Assembly: GCA_037179515.1 (NCBI GenBank)
Contig: JAXCGZ010020825.1
Span: 98,501-162,500 of the forward strand
Reading direction: 5' to 3'
From: Halocaridina rubra
Lineage: Eukaryota; Arthropoda; Malacostraca; Decapoda; Atyidae
DNA length: 64,000 nucleotides
A program made the translations under genes and the position numbers. Below are positions 57,853-64,000 of the stretch, piece by piece. Every line of letters begins with the position of its first letter. The first letter of the stretch is position 1. Under the pieces are notes generated by a model. That model made no database searches. It was not told the origin of the DNA and was given only the letters and a program-made list of their open reading frames with translations.

Positions 57853-58889
57853 TGAATAACACTGAACTGTTACCATACAGTCTAAGATGGTAGAAAACGA
57901 CAACAAAATATTTGAAATACTTGTTAATTTCGTGTCCTTATCTGGTCACCTTCTCAAAGTACAATGCCAAGTGATACAGCGAGCGAACAAGATAAAAAAA
58001 AAAACTTGCTGTTTTATATCAGTTTTTAGCAGTAATGAAGGTACAAACATAAGACCAAGATAGAGATATTTTGAGTAAAGAATAAACATAGCTTTGAAAC
58101 CTTCCCACTTTCTGGCTAATGTAATAGATCAAAAGTAGCAAGGTAGGTCCCTGACTCCCCAGCAACGACACACTGCAGAGCAGAATGTTTGTGAGTTCCA
58201 TCCATATGATATTCCTACTTCCATGTCATTTTGTGGAAGACCTGCCCCATTTAAGGGGCTTCATATTGGCAAATATTTTGTAGAATGCCTCTCCACCTTT
58301 CCATGGTGGAAGTATTTTGCTTATGATTTAAAAGAACATATAATGGATGCTCCAATGCAGTTATTTACGGCAGTTGCATCAGTAGCAGATATTGAGAAGA
58401 TTTTAGTCATCATATTGTTCTGTACGTTCTTCAGGAGTCAATTACGTCAGGAAAAGGCATCAAAGCTAGTAACTGTTTTTAGGCATATAAATGAAGTATG
58501 TTTTAACATTTTCATTTTTCCCAAAAGCTGAGAACTGAAAAGTACATGTTTACTTCTGCTTTGTGCATTCAAAGGTCAAGGAAAAGTATCAAACCTGGAG
58601 ACTGTTCATAAGCATTTCTGCTGAGCACATTTTCAGTATTAGTTGTTTTTGTTTCATAAAGGAAGAAAAATTTGAGTATTAAGTATGGTTTAACAACCAA
58701 ATTTTTCTTTTCCTAAAGAGTATCAGAGTTGGAGATTGTTCATAATCATTTTGTCTAATCATACTTGGGGTTTTATTTTTTTAGAGGGTGACAAATTTTA
58801 CAATAAGTGGCATGTTTACTTATGTTGCAATAGAATATATTTAGAGTTTTTTCTTAAATATGCCTAATGCTTTTTCCTTTCATAAATAC
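57853..58889. other. Non-coding stretch with a degenerate repeated block
   Basis: Three related blocks (near 58455, 58585 and 58725), each with GTATCAAA/GCATCAAA followed by a GGAGA(C/T)TGTTCATAA-type sequence, recur at about 130-150 bp. The 102-codon frame at 58223-58531 has no recognisable domain. Confidence 0.4.
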
Positions 58890-59222
58890 AGTTGTCCCCC
58901 AATTTACACTGTTAATTGGTTTCACTACTTCCCATATAAATCAAAATTAGCATATAGTTTAATCTTTATATAACTGCGTCTGTAATTAGTATATACGGTA
59001 ATCTTTACACAACCCTCCTGTATATTTTGAATTATGCCCATATTACTGTTGTTTACTTAAACTTTGCCAAATACATTTTGAGTGTATGCATAAAAGTACT
59101 GTGTGTTGTAATATATTTTTTGAGGGAAAAAATTTTAGTGAAACTTTTTTTCATCCTTTCCAACAGTGTATACCAAAAACTGCACTATATTTAAATCCCT
59201 GTAAGATAAGGGAAAATTGTAC
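58890..59222. mobile_element. Possible MITE
   Basis: Begins ACAGTTGTCCCCCAATTTAC and ends with a loosely matching inverted sequence near 59222. Short, AT-rich and non-coding. The TIR match is imperfect. Confidence 0.35.
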
Positions 59223-59644
59223 ATGCCATAAGAATTTTTGTAGTTATTAGTTGTTAACCTGCTCATCTTTATGGGGAAGTATTGTGGTTTGTGCAGAAAA
59301 AATCAATTTAAAGAAAAAAAATCCAATAAAATTTTTTTTTTTTCCAACCCTGCTTAGTAGACAAAAAAGTATGAAGACCAGCAAACTCAGTGTATATATG
59401 GGACAAAGAATTAGCAAAACCACTGATAAGGTGTTACATCACATAGAGCAATACCAGTGACAATAGTGTCACTGCCAATTTCTCTTCATATGATTTAGGT
59501 GCTGATGTGGCCACACGGAAAACCTGGTTGGTATATTACATTAACAAAAGCATGTTATTTTTTTTTTATACTGTGTACAACAGCTTGTAATTGTTTTTTC
59601 TTCTTTTACATGTTGTGTAGCTATTAGTTGTCACTTAGGGGTGG

Positions 59645-59766
59645 ACACAGAAGGATTGAAGCTGGGAGGTAAGGTTGGATGCCCATCCTATCACCCCACC
59701 GTGGACTCAAATGTTGGTTCATCACCTCTCAAGTCAAGCACTCTATTGGTTACACTACAGTGTAAC
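59645..59766 (-). mobile_element. tRNA-derived SINE fragment
   Basis: The minus strand reads a tRNA-like head with GTAGTGTAACCAATAGAGTG (A-box region), CTTGACTTGAGAGG and a weak B box (CATTTGAGTCC). The fold is poor and no tRNA gene is claimed. An 8-bp palindrome (GTTACACT/AGTGTAAC, 59749-59766) sits at its 5' end, as in the SINE at 5945. Confidence 0.5.
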
Positions 59767-60080
59767 TGATATAACCAACATTTACTTAGATATTTTATTT
59801 AGAATAACTACACACACGTGATAAATATACCCAGAATCTTTACTAACCAGTCATTTTAAAGATTTGCAAAACTCAACTACTTATGCAGTGCTATTACAGA
59901 AAAGGCATCACCAAAATTCAATAATAGTAATTATACAGATCGGATTAGCTATTAATTATGCCTTACAAGGAGTCCCAATGATAAATGTCTGCATGTCTCT
60001 TTCAGCATATGAAACTACAATTGTGCTATCTCGCTAGGCTAAAAGCAAGGCAATGCTAGAGATATTTTATGTCAATTTTT

Positions 60081-60445
<365 letters not shown>

Positions 60446-60447
60446 CG

Positions 60448-63207
60448 GATGGGGCCTCATTAAGATTGTTATACACAAATGCTGATGGATTAGCTGGTAA
60501 GGCAGTAGAATTAAAAGATAGGATTCACAACAGTAAGGCAGATATAGTAGCAATTACAGAGACTAAGTTGAGTGAGGACATAAACAGTGTCACAGTTTTT
60601 CCTAAGGGTTTCAGAACACTAAGGGTTGAAAGATCTGAGAGGACTGGTGGAGGGATAGCACTGCTCATAAGTGAAAGGATTCAAGTCGAAGAAATAAACT
60701 TGGCTATAGAAAGTGAGTTCAAGGAATATCTTGTTGCTCGCATAAATACTGGGTCAGAGAGCATTATAATAACTGTTGTATACAACCCACCAAGGAACCA
60801 AAATAGGCTTGAAGTTTATGAGGAAAGTCATATAGGTACTATTGAAGTCATAAACTCGGTTGTTAACATGGCACGGGAAAAAAAATGTAGGATTTTGATT
60901 TTGGGAGACTTTAATCATAAAGAGATAGATTGGATAAATCTTGACCCACACAGTGGTGAGGACTCATTCGGGGCAAGATTCCTAGATTGCGTACAAGGGA
61001 ATTTCCTACACCAACATGTAATGGAACCAACAAGGGCCAGGGGTGGGGATGAGCCATCACTACTTGATCTAGTGTTCACAGATAATGTGTTGGATATTGA
61101 AAAAATTGAGTATCAACCACCAATTGGAAAGAGTGACCACTGTGTGTTGTTGATGGAGTATATCATTGAAGATATTCTTCCTGAGAGTAGAGGTACTGAG
61201 AACATGAGGAGGAACTATCGGAAAGGAGATTACATCAAAATGAATGAGCTTTTTGCAGTTATTGACTGGAGAACCTTATTTTACAACAAATCTGTACAAG
61301 AAATGTATGACATCTTTTGTGAGAAATATGGGAAGATAGTAGATTGCTGCATACGTGTCACCAAAGTAGGTGTAATTCATGCCAGAGAGAAATGGTTCGA
61401 TAATGGGTGTAAAAGAGCTAAGGAGTGGAGAGACAAATGCTGGAAAAGGTATAGGAGGAGAAAAAACATAAATGCCTGGCAAACCTACAAAAGAGCAAGA
61501 AATGACTACCTAAGTAAAAGGAGAGAGGCAGAGAGAGACTATGAGAGGGACATCACCAGGAAGGCTAAAGAAAATCCCAAGCTTTTCCACAGCTTTATCA
61601 GAGGAAAACTGAAGGTAAAAGAACAGGTTTTAAGGCTAAAGAGAGCGGATGGAAGCATCACTGAGACGGATGAAGAGATCTGCAAAGAATTGAACAAGGA
61701 GTTTCAGTCAGTATTTACAGTAGAAAATACCCCACCCCCTCAGATTGCAGTGATAGAAGCTCAAGGGCCGGTATTAGAGAACATCAACCTTACAGCCACA
61801 GAGGTATGCAAAGCGCTGATGGATTTAGATGTTCATAAAGCTACAGGTCCCGATGACATATCCCCTCATGTGCTTAAAAAATGCGCAAACACAATATCAG
61901 TGGCACTAAGTATCATATTTAAGGAGTCACTGGAGTCGGGGGAGATTCCAAGATGCTGGAAACAAGCAAATGTGATACCTATCTTCAAAAAGGGAAGGAG
62001 GGATACGGCTCTGAACTATAGACCAGTTTCCTTGACCAGCATAGTTTGCAAACTTATGGAGAAACTACTAAGGAAACATATCTCTCTTCACTTGGAATCC
62101 TTCAACTTTTTGTCAGTGAGGCAACATGGCTTCAGAGAAGGTAGATCAACAGTAACAAACTTATTAGAATTTTATGATGAGGTAAGCCAAATCTTACAGG
62201 AAAGAGAGGGCTGGGCAGATTGCATATTCCTAGACTTCCAGAAAGCGTTTGACACTGTTCCACATGGGAGACTTATTAGGAAGCTGCAATCAATGGCTAG
62301 AATAGGTGGAAATGTTTTGGAATGGATAAAAACTTACTTAGAAGGAAGGGAACAGAGGGTTAGAGTAAGACACTCAGTGTCTGAATGGAGAAGAGTTAGT
62401 AGTGGAGTTCCACAGGGTTCAGTTGCAAAGATTGTGAAGAAAGTAAAAAACGAGAACAATGGTAGAGAACTTCAGGAGGATCTAAATAATCTGCATGAGT
62501 GGTCAGAAAAGTGGCTAATGAAATTCAATACTTCAAAATGTAAGGTAATGAGAATGGGTACAAGTGCAAGAAGGCCCAAGCTTGACTACTCAGTGGCTGG
62601 AGTACAACTTCAAGAGACAGAAAATGAGAGAGATCTAGGAGTAAACATACTGGCAGATTTGTCTCCAGAAATACATATAAATGGCATAGTAAGGGCAGCA
62701 TATGCATTCTTATCAAATGTAAGGGTAGCCTTCAGGCACATGGACAAGGAAATGTTCAGAAATATTTATGTAACCTATGTGAGGCCGAAACTTGAATATG
62801 CAGCCCCCTTTTGGAATCCGCACTTGAAAAAGCACATAGCTAAGCTTGAAAAAGTTCAAAGACATGCCACGAAACTGGTGCCAGAAATACGCAATCTCAG
62901 TTATGATGAGAGGCTGAGGGAATTAGACTTACCATCACTCGAAGCTAGAAGAATGAGGGGGGATATGGTGACAGTCTTTAAATTCCTTCATGGTTATGAT
63001 AGAGTGGATAGGGATCGATATTTTGATATGGCTGGCTCTAGAACTAGAGGTCATAGTTTGAAGCTTCGTAAGAAAACTTCTTCGCAGGATGTAAGGAAAT
63101 ACTTTTTCAGTGTAAGAGTAGTTGATAATTGGAATTGGCTAAGCGAGGAGGTAGTTAATGCTATCTCAATCCATAGTTTTAAGGACAGGTATGATAAGTA
63201 TCACTAA
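60448..63207 (+). pseudogene. CR1-like ORF2 of copy 4 lacking the RT FADD motif
   Basis: The frame is open to 63207 and retains the endonuclease motifs (TETKLSED, GDFNHKEIDW, SDHC) and most of the RT. An 81-bp in-frame deletion after VPQGSV (near 62425) removes 27 residues, including GPLLFLVYVNDLP and FADD. The protein could not polymerise. The open frame extends upstream to 60220 through unrelated SINE-like sequence by chance. Confidence 0.92.
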
Positions 63208-63283
63208 GTCTAAAATGGAACCGTTTAGGAGATGGGAAGATACGAGCTTTGGGCTCTTTCCCGTAAACAAAATTAGGTAATCA
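60448..63283 (+). mobile_element. CR1-like LINE copy 4, 5'-truncated
   Basis: The only plus-strand copy of this family in the window. It starts at the ORF1/ORF2 overlap (GATGGGGCCTCATTAAG), runs through ORF2 and the 3' hairpin (63233-63263), and ends AATTAGGTAATCAC at 63283. Confidence 0.9.
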
Positions 63284-63543
<260 letters not shown>

Positions 63544-63558
63544 TGTACATTGATTTTG

Positions 63559-64000
<442 letters not shown>

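Overview
This is a eukaryotic, AT-rich, repeat-dominated window. It holds the 3' end of one single-copy gene on the + strand, followed by a dense block of transposable elements. The gene is cacophony (cac), the arthropod presynaptic voltage-gated calcium channel alpha-1 subunit (Cav2 type). Its conserved tail, the (TA)n arrays, and the CR1-like, RTE-like and pogo/Tigger-like elements suggest a decapod crustacean; the species cannot be named from sequence alone.

Region by region. (1) 1-31143: the last exons of cac. These are two paralogous 33-nt microexons (424-456, 1654-1686), exons at 4428-4588, 4988-5105, 24044-24207 and 25516-25652/25664, and the terminal exon from 30260. All splice phases agree, and the tail ends in the presynaptic PDZ ligand DDWC. 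The 18.9-kb intron 5106-24043 is filled with antisense repeats: a tRNA-derived SINE, a CR1-like fragment, an older LINE, two pogo/Tigger-like elements, an LTR-element remnant, an RTE-like tail and six (TA)n arrays. The last intron carries an inverted tandem array of a 279-bp tRNA-related unit. (2) 31144-36560: probable long 3' UTR and downstream sequence with no other gene. (3) 36560-54740: a transposon block. A Gypsy element is split in its RNase H domain by an RTE-like element, which is itself split by two head-to-tail CR1-like LINEs; a Tigger-like piece truncates the Gypsy integrase. Two other Gypsy lineages lie beside it. (4) 54840-57850: alternating (TA)n arrays and small TIR elements, with a foldback repeat. 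(5) 57850-64000: MITE-like and SINE sequence, a fourth CR1-like copy that has lost its RT FADD motif, (GA)n arrays and the end of another Tigger-like element.

The points most worth following are these. A possible 53-nt exitron would replace the cac DDWC tail with a different tail that also ends in WC. The duplicated microexons may be alternatively spliced. A canonical -1 slippery heptamer sits exactly where ORF1 and ORF2 of the CR1-like element overlap, and ORF2 has no nearby AUG. The LINE/SINE pair shares a 3' hairpin tail. The tRNA-like tandem array is arranged as an inverted pair. The TIR elements repeatedly abut (TA)n. No prokaryotic feature, CRISPR array or intact tRNA/rRNA gene is present.
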